Below are positions 36,742-46,578 of a stretch of DNA of 64,000 nt, one piece after another. The stretch is taken from NCBI GenBank assembly GCA_049840795.1, contig JASGJK010000049.1, forward strand, positions 1-64,000, in the 5' to 3' direction. The notes under the pieces are model-generated. The model saw only the letters and a program-made list of their open reading frames with translations, searched no databases and had not been told where the DNA came from. Within the stretch, counting starts at the first letter, position 1. Every line of letters begins with the position of its first letter. The DNA is from UPXZ01 sp049840795. Its GTDB lineage: Bacteria; Bacteroidota; Bacteroidia; Bacteroidales; Paludibacteraceae. Made by a program: the position numbers and the translations under genes.

Positions 36742-37470
36742 ATGATGTATTTTAGAAAAACACTTTTTATATCGATGTTGTTAATTCCATCGTTGATGTG
36801 GAGTCAGAAAGAAGCCAACGACGTGATTTCAGGAAACCGTTTGTATAAAAAAGAAAAATATACCGAAGCCGAAATTGAATATCGTAAAGCTATAGTAAAA
36901 AACAACAAATCGTTTGAAGCTAACTATAATCTGGGAAACGCGTTGTATAAGCAAGGCAAATTTGATGAAGCGATGAAACAATATCAGGCTGCATTACCAT
37001 TTGCCGGAGCCAACAAAAAGAAAGTGGCGGCGGAGCTACACAATATGGGGAATACTCTTCTTTCTCAAAAAAAAATAGAAGAAAGTGTTAAAGCATACCA
37101 GTTGGCTTTGAAAAATAATCCGACAGATAACGAAACCCGTTATAATCTTGCTTATGCCATGGCTCAGCTAAAAAAACAGCAACAAAACAATCAGAATAAG
37201 AATCAAAACAAAGATCAGAACAAAGACCAAAAGCAAAATCAGAATAAAGATCAGAATAAAGATCAGGATAAAGATCAGGATAAAGATCAGGATAAAGACA
37301 AACAAGATAAAGACGACAAAAAACCACAGCCACAACCACAGCAACCTCAAATGTCTAAAGAGAATGCTCAGCAAATACTTGACGCGTTACAGCAGGACGA
37401 AAAAGACACCAAAGAAAAAGCAGATAAAGCGCGTGCCCGCACCGTAAAACGAGCCGAAAAGGATTGGTAA
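36742..37470 (+). CDS. batC: Aerotolerance protein BatC (TPR) with Asn/Gln/Lys/Asp repeat
   Basis: 242 residues. The signal peptide (MMYFRKTLFISMLLIPSLMWS) is followed by three TPR units (SGNRLYKKEKYTEAEIEYRK; NLGNALYKQGKFDEAMKQYQ; NMGNTLLSQKKIEESVKAYQ). A long NQNKDQ/DKDQ repeat (about residues 150-200) follows and then the conserved tail ARTVKRAEKDW. A Shine-Dalgarno AAGGAGG is at 36728-36734. It is likely a periplasmic scaffold in the Bat complex. Confidence 0.92.
   Translation: MMYFRKTLFISMLLIPSLMWSQKEANDVISGNRLYKKEKYTEAEIEYRKAIVKNNKSFEANYNLGNALYKQGKFDEAMKQYQAALPFAGANKKKVAAELHNMGNTLLSQKKIEESVKAYQLALKNNPTDNETRYNLAYAMAQLKKQQQNNQNKNQNKDQNKDQKQNQNKDQNKDQDKDQDKDQDKDKQDKDDKKPQPQPQQPQMSKENAQQILDALQQDEKDTKEKADKARARTVKRAEKDW
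37190..37345 (+). repeat. In-gene tandem repeat (about 6-12 base units) in batC
   Basis: Copies of AAAGATCAGAAT/GATAAAGATCAG encode the NKDQ/DKDQ stretch. Such a slippery tract is expected to vary in length between strains while keeping frame in 3-base multiples. Confidence 0.7.
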
Positions 37471-37565
37471 ACATGCCTGAAAATTATTATAGGAAATTAA
37501 TTTATTACAACTTTTAAGACAGAAACATCAAATACAAAATTCGCATTTTGTTCTAATAGTATATT

Positions 37566-39402
37566 ATGAAACGTTTCTTTACGATATTAACAATTTTAAT
37601 TTCTATCATTGGTAGTGTAATCGCTGATAATGTGAGATTTACAGCCTCAGCACCGTCAACGGTTTATCTCAACACACCTTTTCAGCTGATTTATAGTGTG
37701 AATGCTGATGCTAACGACTTGAAAACACCTGATTTTCAGTTTTTTGATGTGCTTGCAGGACCTTTCACTTCCTCCAGTTCAAGTTACCAAATGATTAATG
37801 GTAAAACCTCATCTTCCGTTTCAAATTCTTTTACTTATACGTTGGTCGCCAACAAAGAGGGAACTTTTAAGATTCCGGCTGCTTCCATCTCGGTAAAAGG
37901 AGAAAAATATTTGTCAAATAATATCACTATTAAAGTACTACCCGAAAGTAAGGCACCCAAGGGAGCACAACAACAGCTCGGCGGAGGAAATGAACGAGAG
38001 ATGACACGGGCCACTTCGGTATCAAAAGATAATGTTTTTGTGCGTATGTCTACCTCAAAAACCAATGTGTATGAGCAAGAAGCTATTTTGGTGACTTACA
38101 AACTTTACACATTGTTGGATGTAGCGCAATTTACTAATATGAAATTTCCCGATTTTCAAGGATTCTTAAAACCAGGAAATACCACAGCCTCAAAACAAAC
38201 AACTATCTTATGAAAACTATAATGGCAAGAATTATGGAACTGTTGTGTTATATCAAGTATTGTTATTCCCACAGCGAACCGGCGAAATAGTGATTGACAA
38301 GGCTACGTTTTCGGCGATTTTACGGGTGCAAAATCGCTCGCAAATGCGTAGTATTTTCGACGATTTTTTTGATACTTATACCAATGTGCCGAAAGATATG
38401 GTCGCAAACGGAGCAACCATCAAGATAAATGCACTACCACTCAATGGAAAACCGGCATCATTTACTGGTGTTGCCGGAAGTTTTAACATAAATTCTTCTA
38501 TCACATCGACCAGCGTAAAAGCCAACGAACCGATTACCATCAAAGTGGTGATTTCCGGTACGGGCAATATGAAACTGCTGAAAAATCCTGAAATTAAATT
38601 TCCGGAATCGTTTGAGGTATATGATCCCAAAGTGGATAATAAATTCAGTACGAATGCTTCGGGTGTTTCCGGTACAAAAACAATTGAATATATGTTTATT
38701 CCACGCCATTCGGGTGTCTATGATATTCCGTCAGCCGAATTGTCTTATTTTGACTTACGTGATAAAACATATAAAACGCTACACACACCGACATACAAAA
38801 TAAACGTGGCAAAAGGTGAAGGAGGCGAGGCGGTCGTAGGTAACTATACGAATAAGGAAGATGTTAAGCAAATTGCAAAAGATATTCGTTACATTTACAC
38901 AGATAAAATAGAATTAAAAACGGAAGAAATACCATTTTTTGGAACAATGTTATTTTGGATGTTATATCTTATTCCGTTGTTAATTACCGCTATTCTATTT
39001 GTTTATTTTAGAAAGCAAGTAAAAGAGAATGCCGATATACAATTTGTGAGAAACAAACGTGCAAATAAGGTGGCTCAGAAACGTCTGAAAACAGCACAGA
39101 AATTACTTTCAGAAGGTAAAAAAGAGGCATTCTACGCTGAAGTAATGAAGACCGTTTGGACTTATTTATCGGACAAACTTTCAATTCCGGTTTCGATGTT
39201 GAATAAAGAAAATATCACCGATAATATGAAACAAAAAGGTGTTTCCAAAGATATTACGGCTCGTTTTATGGAGATACTAAATACGTGTGAATTTGCAAGC
39301 TACGCACCTAATACCGGACTTCACGAAATGGGTAATTTATACGATGATACTGCGAAAGCCATTTCTGAATTGGAAGAGTTCTTAAGAAAAAATGTTAAAT
39401 AG
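37566..39402 (+). CDS. batD: Aerotolerance protein BatD, frameshifted
   Basis: About 611 residues when restored. Signal peptide (MKRFFTILTILISIIGSVIA), then repeated extracytoplasmic beta-sandwich segments typical of BatD (VRFTASAPSTVYLNTPFQL; NVFVRMSTSKTNVYEQEAI; SFNINSSITSTSVKANEPI), one transmembrane helix (LFWMLYLIPLLITAILFVYF, near 38950-39010) and a cytoplasmic helical tail. The frame breaks near 38192-38195: one A fewer in CAAAAC joins TTASK to the QLSYENYNGKNYGTVV reading. The second part runs from about 38190 to 39402. It is preceded by a 95-base gap after batC. Confidence 0.9.
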
Positions 39403-39417
39403 TTTCATTAAACAAAG

Positions 39418-40179
39418 ATGAAAAGAATATTTATATACATCATTGTTGGTGTTTTATCCGTTTTTTCGGTTTTTGCGAAAACGGCGCACCGTGCGGAATC
39501 ATTGGCATTGGCAAACGAACTGTACAAACAGGGAAATTATTCCGATGCAGCAAGCATTTATGAAGATGAAATCAAAAAAGGGATATCTGCCGAGTTGTAT
39601 TATAATATGGGTAATACATATTATAAAATGGGTGAAGTCGGTCTTTCAATTTTGAATTATGAGCGCGCGCTTCGGTTAAAGCCTTCTTATAGTGATGCCG
39701 AATACAACTTGAATATAGCCAAACAAAAGGTGGTGGATAATGTTGGCGCCACGCCTGTTTTTTTTGTTAAGCGTTGGGCAACGTCCATCTTCGAGTGGTT
39801 TACCAGCAGTCAATGGGCTGTGATCAGTATCCTCTCGTTCGTACTCTCGTTAGGTTTGATACTGTTATTTGCATTTTCGAGAGAAAGAGATAAAAGAAAA
39901 CTGTATTTTTATGCATCTTTTACGCTGTTTTTTGTTACGGTAATAGCTTTTGTCCTATCCGGCATACGAAAGGAGCAAATGCTAAAACACAGAGATGCTA
40001 TTATTATGAATGGAGCGGTTACCGTTAAAAGTTCGCCGGATAAAAGTGGCACAGATATTTTTCAACTTCATGAAGGAACGAAAGTACAGATTAAAACAAT
40101 GTTGACTAATTGGGCTGAAATAGAACTTGAAAATGGTGCCGTAGGATGGGTCGAAGAGAGTACTATTGAGCGCATTTAG
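39418..40179 (+). CDS. batE: Aerotolerance protein BatE (TPR, two TM, SH3)
   Basis: 253 residues. A signal peptide (MKRIFIYIIVGVLSVFSVFA), two TPR units (ANELYKQGNYSDAASIYEDE; YNMGNTYYKMGEVGLSILNY), two membrane helices (about 127-150 and 160-183) and a C-terminal bacterial SH3-like domain (AVTVKSSPDKSGTDIFQLHE, GAVGWVEESTIERI). It is the last gene of the Bat operon. The left inverted repeat of the insertion sequence begins only about 10 bases after its stop codon. Confidence 0.92.
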   Translation: MKRIFIYIIVGVLSVFSVFAKTAHRAESLALANELYKQGNYSDAASIYEDEIKKGISAELYYNMGNTYYKMGEVGLSILNYERALRLKPSYSDAEYNLNIAKQKVVDNVGATPVFFVKRWATSIFEWFTSSQWAVISILSFVLSLGLILLFAFSRERDKRKLYFYASFTLFFVTVIAFVLSGIRKEQMLKHRDAIIMNGAVTVKSSPDKSGTDIFQLHEGTKVQIKTMLTNWAEIELENGAVGWVEESTIERI

Positions 40180-40188
40180 CTTTATTGA

Positions 40189-40230
40189 AATAATAAATTT
40201 ATATGATTATCAGATATATCACCTAAAATG
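40189..40230 (+). repeat. Left inverted repeat of the insertion sequence
   Basis: Aligns with the complement of 41188-41226 with a one- or two-base gap and about six mismatches. The transposase promoter element TATCTTTG (40233-40240) lies just inside. Confidence 0.75.
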
Positions 40231-40232
40231 CT

Positions 40233-40240
40233 TATCTTTG
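40233..40240 (+). promoter_or_regulatory. -7 element (TATCTTTG) of the transposase
   Basis: TATCTTTG, 29 bases before the transposase ATG, just inside the left inverted repeat. No -33 TTTG. Confidence 0.45.
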
Positions 40241-40268
40241 TATCTCAATAATTTTCAAGAATATATCT

Positions 40269-41209
40269 ATGAACTTATTAAATTTTGTATCTCAATTTCC
40301 CAATGAAGATAGTTGTAAGATCAAATGGAAAGAATTTCGTGACACCCAAGGCGTCGTTTGTCCCAAGTGTGGTCATACGTATCATTACTGGAAGTCAGAT
40401 AAAGAATGTTATGAATGTAAAAACTGTAAATACCGTCAAAGTCTGCGCGGCAATACAGTTATGCACGGCAGCCAGTTGCCGTTCCGCTACTGGTTTGTGG
40501 CGATGCACCTGCTGACTTCTACTAAGAAAAGTTTTTCGGCTTCCGAGCTTCAACGCCAGTTAGGACATAAATACTACGAACCTATTTGGGCTTTACTGCA
40601 TAAACTACGCTTAGCTATGGGTAAAAGAGATGAGCAGTATGAACTGTCGGGTATAATTGAATTAGACGAAGGCTTTTTCTCTACCGAAATTCCGGAAGAA
40701 GAGAAAAACAAACCGGTTAAACGTGGAAGAGGCAGCCAAAAAAAAGTAAAGTGCTTGTGATGGCTGAAAGCGTTCCACAAGAAGGAGAAAAAAGTAAGAA
40801 ACACGGCAAGCCACGCAGTGTGAACCACATCAAAATGATAGTGATTGAAGACCTGCTGGCAGACACCATCACCCCGCTTGTAGAGCAGAATGTTTGCTCT
40901 GCATCCACGGTGGATAGTGACGCTTCTACTTCGTATGTCGAACTCAATACTGTTATCAAAGAACACCGCCCAAAAGTAATTCCAAAAAATGAAGTTGGAA
41001 AAATGCTCCCTTGGGTACATATTGCCATCAGCAATGCTAAAAGGCTTTTACTAAACACGTATCACGATGTTAAACCGGAGTATCTGCAAAGTTACTTGAA
41101 TGAGTTTTGCTACAAATTTAACCGCCGTTATTCGGGACAAAACCTTTTCGACAGGCTTCTGATAGCAACTGTAAGTTCCAAAAATCAGTTTAGGTGTAGA
41201 ATGCGATAA
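40269..41209 (+). CDS. IS1595-family (ISXO2-like) transposase in two frames
   Basis: About 313 residues when joined. An N-terminal zinc ribbon (VVCPKCGHTYHYW ... CYECKNCKYRQ) leads into the DDE-type ISXO2 domain: IELDEGFFS carries the first Asp, STVDSDAST the second, and HIAISNAKRLLLNTYHDV the third-site region. The C-terminus YLNEFCYKFNRRYSGQNLFD matches the family, and the stop lies inside the right inverted repeat. The frame changes -1 at the A8 run 40739-40746 (SQKK to SKVLVMAES). This may be a missing A or a programmed -1 shift on a slippery A tract. Confidence 0.88.
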
Positions 41210-41226
41210 TCATTAAATTTATTATT
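41188..41226 (-). repeat. Right inverted repeat of the insertion sequence
   Basis: Complement of the left repeat; overlaps the last codons of the transposase gene. Confidence 0.75.
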
Positions 41227-41275
41227 CACAGTTTATTCTAACCAACTACTTAAAACACAATCAATCAACGGAAAA

Positions 41276-41941
41276 ATGGAAATAATACATTATCTTGATT
41301 CAATAGACAAGCAATTGTTATTGGCTTTAAATAATGACTATGCTTTATTTTGGGACAATTTAATGCTATTGATCACCGCAAAATTAGTTTGGATTCCTTT
41401 TTACGCTTCCATCTTGTATGTTGTTATAAAAAACTGGAAAAAAGAATCGTGGTTGATTGTTTTAGGATTGATTTTGTGTATTGTAATTGCCGATCAAACT
41501 GCTTCCGGGTTTCTTAAGAATATGGTACAACGCTACAGACCGTCCAAAGATCCTTCGCTTGATGATTTGGTGGTTATTGTGAATGGTGTACGTGGCGGAG
41601 GATTGTATGGATTCGTATCATCTCACGCTGCCAATACGTTTAGTTTGGCGCTTTTAACTTCATTACTTTTCCGGAATAAAGTATATATAATTGTCGCTTT
41701 TATTTGGACAGTGGTAGTTTCTTATTCTCGTATATATCTCGCGGTGCATTATCCCGGCGATATTTTGGGAGGAATGTTAGTCGGAGCCGGTGCTGCATTA
41801 CTAATCTATTGGTTGCTCAAAAAACTACGTCCACAGCTATTTGAAAAACAATCTCATCCTGTTTGTTCCCAAGTTCTTATACCCGTTTTTGTGCTCGCGC
41901 TTTCATTTTTATTAATGATTGTTTACAGTGCAGTAGCTTGA
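41276..41941 (+). CDS. PAP2-superfamily membrane phosphatase
   Basis: 221 residues with about six transmembrane helices. The three PAP2 motifs are complete: KNMVQRYRPS (about 82-91), SSHAANTF (about 115-122) and SRIYLAVHYPGDILGG (about 147-162). These enzymes remove phosphate from lipid phosphates such as undecaprenyl pyrophosphate or phosphatidate on the periplasmic face; the substrate here cannot be told. It starts about 50 bases after the insertion sequence, and is followed by the regulator gene at 42026. Confidence 0.9.
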   Translation: MEIIHYLDSIDKQLLLALNNDYALFWDNLMLLITAKLVWIPFYASILYVVIKNWKKESWLIVLGLILCIVIADQTASGFLKNMVQRYRPSKDPSLDDLVVIVNGVRGGGLYGFVSSHAANTFSLALLTSLLFRNKVYIIVAFIWTVVVSYSRIYLAVHYPGDILGGMLVGAGAALLIYWLLKKLRPQLFEKQSHPVCSQVLIPVFVLALSFLLMIVYSAVA

Positions 41942-42025
41942 ACTTTAATTTTTTTTCTTTTTTTGCTATTTTCCAAAACTTTCACTTATTTTCGTAAGAA
42001 ATATCATAATCAGATTCGATTTCTT

Positions 42026-43776
42026 ATGTCAAAAAAATATTTCTGTATCTCATTTACAAGTTTATTTCTGATAATTTATGCATTTGTGTCTTGTAACGAC
42101 AATCAGCATAAGAACTATACGTCTAAATTGATACAGTTGGATAGTGCAGCATATAAATATCCGAGGTTTGTACTCAGTCGTATTGATTCATTTAACAATG
42201 ATGATCTCAACGATTACGACAAGCATTATAAAGAACTTATAAAGATCATTGCCGAAGATAAAATGGGATGTAAATTTGAGTCGGATACAACCATAAATAA
42301 AATCACAGATTATTTTTCAAGGCAGTCGAAACATTTGCCTCAAAACTATATGCGTTCGCTAATGTATCAGGGAGTCATTCGTTTTCAGCGTGGTATCTCA
42401 GATAATAAAGCGTATGAACCGATAAAAGAAGCACTAAAATTATCAGATGATGCTGATGAAACGCAAGCGTTAAATCTGAGAGATAGGCAAATTGCATTTT
42501 ACTATTTGGGTTTGATTCAGAATAAAAATAATAACATTTCTCAATCGCACGACTATTTCAAACAAGCGCTGTTTATTGCCGAAATTCTCAATGATAGTAT
42601 CGTGCTTTTCAAGACATATCGAGATATGTACTGGAATAGAATGAAAGCGCTCGATTTCTTTACGGCAAAGTCGTTATTGCAAACATTACAGTCGTTTCGG
42701 TCAGACTCAGAAGAGCAATTGCGCGATATGAAAAATGCCGAAGCTACTTTTTATAATGGGGAAAGACGATACCGGAATGCTTTAGAACTTGATTATGAAC
42801 TGTTGAAAGAAGACAATCAAAAGAATGATAAAGAAGCTTTACTTGCTGATTATTACAGAATATCAGATAATTATAAATATCTGAATCGTTTGGATAGCGC
42901 CTTGCATTATGGTGAACTTGCTGCAAAAAGTATTATCGATACCTCCTTTTACTTGAATTACTATTATTATTTAAATGTGGCTGAAATAGCTGCACAGATG
43001 GGGGATTTTAAAAGAGTAGCAAGGCTTATTCTCAAGTGTATTCTTTGATGAACAAGGCTATTACACAGCAATTGAATACACAAATATTTGAATTGGAAAA
43101 AAAATATGACTTATCCGAAGAGCAGCGTAAAGCCATTCATTTGAAAAGCAATAATATGTGGCTGCAATTTGTTGTTACAATTTTAGTTTTTGTGTTTGTG
43201 ATAATCACATTGTTTTACAGAAGTATAGTTGTGAAAAGGAAGGAAAATGAAAAAGCTATTTTACGCGAAAATAAGATTCTTGAACAAGAAAAACAGATAG
43301 CTGAGCAAGGTGAAAAACAGATGAATCAAGATAAAAAAATAGCAGAACGGAGATTAGTTGAGAAACAATTTGTGATTCCGATCTATCGGCGAATATCACA
43401 ACGTAATTTAGACGTCAAGAATTTTTTGATAGATTTGAAGAACCATTCGTATATAAGCAAAAATCCGCAAATGCTCGAACGCATTGAAAACGAATACCGT
43501 AACTTTATACAAACCACAAGGCTAAGTGAAAATCATTTTCTCAATGATGAGCTTTTCTCGGATCTTACCGGCATCAAGATAGCTGAAAGTAAAGCTCTTA
43601 ACGAGAGTGAAAAGATGATGCTGGCGTTTATAGCTACCGGATCTGACAATCAACAAATGGCAACATTATTGAACACGTCTGTCGAAAGCATACGCGTTCG
43701 CAAATCTAAGTTAAAGAAAAAAATGGAGGAATTAGAAATAAAAATTCCTGAGAATATAGAAAAAGAAATTGAATAA
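42026..43776 (+). CDS. Lipoprotein-signal TPR - transmembrane - HTH regulator, frameshifted
   Basis: About 583 residues when restored. ATG 42026 opens a lipoprotein-type signal (MSKKYFCISFTSLFLIIYAF then VSC). A TPR-like periplasmic domain (AFYYLGLIQNKNNNISQSHD; ADYYRISDNYKYLNRLDSAL) precedes a transmembrane helix (MWLQFVVTILVFVFVIITLF, near 43159-43218), a Lys/Glu coiled coil and a C-terminal LuxR-like HTH (MATLLNTSVESIRVRKSKL). The frame breaks near 43019-43022: one extra A turns VARLIL into VAKAYSQVYSLMN. Topology suggests periplasmic sensing and cytoplasmic DNA binding in one protein. Target genes are unknown. Confidence 0.82.
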
Positions 43777-43861
43777 TTTGTTTTTACTACCGTTAACTTA
43801 TATCTGATTAATTATCTGAATAGTAGTATTTTATATTTATTTTTTGCGTTAATATAATGAT

Positions 43862-43890
43862 AAGCTCGTACAATTTCAATGTGCGGGCTT
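43862..43890 (+). terminator. Likely terminator after the TPR-HTH regulator
   Basis: An 11-bp stem with G-T pairs (43862-43872 with 43880-43890) leads into a T-rich stretch. Confidence 0.55.
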
Positions 43891-43898
43891 TACTTTTG
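43891..43898 (+). promoter_or_regulatory. -7 element (TACTTTTG) of the tonB-like gene
   Basis: Matches TAnnTTTG, 76 bases before the ATG 43975. A -33 element is unclear. Confidence 0.4.
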
Positions 43899-43974
43899 CG
43901 TTAGATATTCAAAGCAAAAATTGTCGACAAGTTTTAGCTGTAAAAATTATTTAACCAATTAAAATCAAAAAATT

Positions 43975-44799
43975 ATGGCACGCGAAATTAGTCTAAACTC
44001 ATCCGAATGGTGTAACATCATTTTTGAGGGAAAGAACCAAGCATACGGAGCTTATGCGCTTCGTCAAGAGTCTTCAAAACGGCATTATACTGCTTTCGTT
44101 ATAGTAACTTTTTTTGCTTGTCTGATATTTTTTGCTCTTGTTTTTACCAAAAGATTAGGAGTAAATAAAGATATAGACAAGGTCACAGATGGAGTTTTTA
44201 TAACTGTATTAACATCTCCGGAAAAAGAAAAAGTCCCCATAAGACTCGAACCTGAAGAGGCTGCACGTCCTAAAGTCGCACCTGCAATAAAGTTCCTCGT
44301 ACCAATAATCAAGCCCGACGAACAAGTGAAGCCCGAAGATGAAATACCACCGATGAACGTCATAACGGAATTTCATGGGGTGATATCTTCTGTAAATAAT
44401 GACGGCGAAGATATTAATGGAGTAGATCCTGCAATAGTTAACCTGAATCATCAAATAGGAGGTGGTGAGAATGTTGAAGTTAATACAATCGTAGATGTTC
44501 CCGAAGTACAACCTTGTTTCCCGGGAGGAGAATCGGAATTAATACAATACCTGAACAAGGCAATTCGATATCCAATCATAGCGCAAGAAAACAATATCCA
44601 GGGGAAAGTTACGGTTCAGTTTGTGGTAGGTAGAGATGGTACCATTGAAGATGTGCTGATTGCACGAGGCGTGGACATAAGTTTGGATAATGAAGCTTTA
44701 CGGGTAATCAGAAATATGCCCAAATGGATACCCGGTAAACAAGGTGGCAGGGCAGTGAAAGTTCGTTTTTACCTGCCGGTTGTATTCAGGCTTCAATAG
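43975..44799 (+). CDS. TonB-family energy transducer
   Basis: 274 residues. The cytoplasmic start (MAREISLNSSEWCNIIFEGK, with NQAYGAYALR typical of Bacteroidota TonB) is followed by one transmembrane helix (about 40-58), a Pro/Glu/Lys-rich periplasmic spacer (PIIKPDEQVKPEDEIPP) and the C-terminal TonB domain (YLNKAIRYPIIAQENNIQGK, VIRNMPKWIPGKQGG). It transmits proton-motive energy to outer-membrane TonB-dependent transporters. An ExbD homologue follows, but no ExbB is nearby. Confidence 0.93.
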   Translation: MAREISLNSSEWCNIIFEGKNQAYGAYALRQESSKRHYTAFVIVTFFACLIFFALVFTKRLGVNKDIDKVTDGVFITVLTSPEKEKVPIRLEPEEAARPKVAPAIKFLVPIIKPDEQVKPEDEIPPMNVITEFHGVISSVNNDGEDINGVDPAIVNLNHQIGGGENVEVNTIVDVPEVQPCFPGGESELIQYLNKAIRYPIIAQENNIQGKVTVQFVVGRDGTIEDVLIARGVDISLDNEALRVIRNMPKWIPGKQGGRAVKVRFYLPVVFRLQ

Positions 44800-45021
44800 A
44801 AATCTATATGAAACAGGAGAGAATTCAAAAGAAACTCTTCTGTTTCCTTCGTTAATCAACCGTTAACTTGTTTTTTGTAACTTGCTTATTATTAAAATTT
44901 TATTTGTTGAAAGCCGTGAAAATTTCTCAAATAATATTTAGAAGTAAATACGCAACCTATCTTTATGAAAAACAAACAAAGCAAAAGTAATCGATTCATT
45001 CACATTAAAAAAATTACGAGT

Positions 45022-45636
45022 ATGGCTGAACTTCAACAAACAAGTAGCGGGAGAAGAGATCGAACTCGCCAAAAGAAAGCACAATTAAAAGTGGACTTCA
45101 CCCCTATGGTAGATATGAATATGCTTCTTATCACCTTTTTTATGCTGGCAACAACAATGAGTAAACCTCAAACGATGAAAATTACAATGCCTACAAATTT
45201 CCCGGCACCTCCTACGACTATTCCTAAATCAAAAGCTGTAACCGTTTATTTAGGAAAAGAGCATCAAGTGTACTATTTTGTAGGAGAACCAGATTTGCAT
45301 AAGCCAAATTATTTGACTCAAACTAATTTTGCTTCCGATGGACTACGAAAGGTATTGTTGGATAAAAATGCGGAAGTTATCAAACAAGTCAAATTATTAT
45401 ATCGGCAGAAAGCAACGGGGCAAGTACCGCAGAAAGAATATGAACATATACTCACAAAACTAAAGGATAATTTTTCGATCGTATTGATAAAGCCGTTGGA
45501 CACCTCAACTTACAGTGATATGGTGAACGCTTTAGATGAAATGCTCATTACCAACATTGGAAAATATATGGTGGCAAAATTAGATGAAAACGACAAGCGT
45601 ATGTTGAAAAACTCAAATGTAGATATTGGCAAATAG
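45022..45636 (+). CDS. ExbD/TolR-family biopolymer transport protein
   Basis: About 204 residues from ATG 45022 (MAELQQTSSGRRDRTRQKKA). The single transmembrane helix and its conserved Asp are in VDFTPMVDMNMLLITFFMLA; the rest is periplasmic. A second, more upstream ATG (44965) would add 19 unconserved residues. ExbD works with ExbB as the proton channel that energises TonB, but ExbB is missing here, so it must come from elsewhere. It probably shares a transcript with the tonB-like gene, 222 bases upstream, or has its own promoter. Confidence 0.88.
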   Translation: MAELQQTSSGRRDRTRQKKAQLKVDFTPMVDMNMLLITFFMLATTMSKPQTMKITMPTNFPAPPTTIPKSKAVTVYLGKEHQVYYFVGEPDLHKPNYLTQTNFASDGLRKVLLDKNAEVIKQVKLLYRQKATGQVPQKEYEHILTKLKDNFSIVLIKPLDTSTYSDMVNALDEMLITNIGKYMVAKLDENDKRMLKNSNVDIGK

Positions 45637-45671
45637 TATTGAGTAAACCTAAACCCCGCCTGTGAGTTTAG

Positions 45672-45704
45672 CCTCCTTCGACTATTTAGTCCGAAGGAGG
45701 TTTT
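45672..45704 (+). terminator. Terminator after exbD
   Basis: CCTCCTTCG (45672-45680) pairs with 45692-45700, followed by TTTT and a T-rich tail. Confidence 0.85.
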
Positions 45705-45900
45705 GCTTTATTTATGACATTGCATTTACTCTTCAAAATTTACTTGTGAAAAATGGCGTATTGTATAAAAGAATGTTAACTTGCCAACCTTTCTAACCGA
45801 TACCCGAGTATATACAAGTGAACGTTCACTTCAAATCAACAAAAGTATAATCTTATTAAAAAGATATTTTATTAAAAATTGTATTTTTATTTAAGCAATT

Positions 45901-46578
45901 ATGATAGTTCTTTTTGCCGCATCTTGTAAAAACAAAGATGTTCAAACAAATCAAAAATTAGATGTGTCTAAATCGACACAAGTAAAGTTAGGAGAACAAA
46001 TAACCTTCATTTCGCCTAATGCCAAAGCCAATCCTGTAAAATCATGGAATGTGTCGCCAAGTACATATCAAACAAAAGTGAGCAACGACTCGGCGATTAT
46101 TTTAAACTTCTGGAAAGCCGGAACTTACGTAATCAGTGCAGTGACCAAAGAAGCTACTTATAGTGCTAAGGTAAGTGTAAAAGATAGTGTCTATGTTCCT
46201 ACTAATAGTCCGAAATCAGTTACACCGCTCACCGGTGATTTAATTTCAATTAAACCCGTATATGCTCTTGATTCGGTAACCTACTCTCTATTAACCGTAG
46301 AAGCTACTATCAAAATCAATATGATAATCTGAATAATTATCTGGATTTTACCAGTAGCTTTGATGGTACTACGTTCAAAATCGTTTTCAACGGAGTAGCT
46401 TCGCCCGAAACAGTCGTTACCGGAAAAAGCACCTCCAAAGCAATCCGGCGACGACAAAAAAAGCGTGGGCAAAAGAATTACTGCGACAACACTCGGGAAA
46501 ATAATACCATTTATCTTGGCAGCTTCCGCTATTTCTGTGATTGGATTTGTTGGAATAAAAACATTTAATAAAAGGTAA
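45901..46578 (+). CDS. Lipoprotein-like protein with C-terminal membrane helix, two compensating frame breaks
   Basis: The start reads MIVLFAASCKNKDVQ, a short lipoprotein-like signal; the true start may be further upstream behind another error. The body is beta-rich and PKD-like (QITFISPNAKANPVKSWNVS, FWKAGTYVISAVTKEATYS). A first break at the A4 run 46312-46315 (one A short) leads to QYDNLNNYLDFTSSF, and a second at the A5 run 46424-46428 (one A too many) returns the frame to KQSGDDKKSVGKRI and a C-terminal helix (KIIPFILAASAISVIGFVGI) with TAA at 46576. Total about 225 residues. No family is recognised. Confidence 0.6.

Larger units (their letters stand above)
40189..41226 (+). mobile_element. 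IS1595/ISXO2-type insertion sequence
   Basis: About 1.04 kb bounded by imperfect inverted repeats of about 40 bases (40189-40230 and 41188-41226). The outer part AATAATAAATTTA(T)ATGATTATC and inner part CACCTAAA are shared. It carries one transposase. It lies between batE and the PAP2 gene and damages neither. A clean 8-base target duplication is not evident; TTTATT occurs at both outer edges. Confidence 0.8.

Noticed and set aside
37088..37374. Two antisense hydrophobic open frames over batC
   Set aside because: They arise from the complement of the Asn/Lys/Asp repeat and have no start signals.
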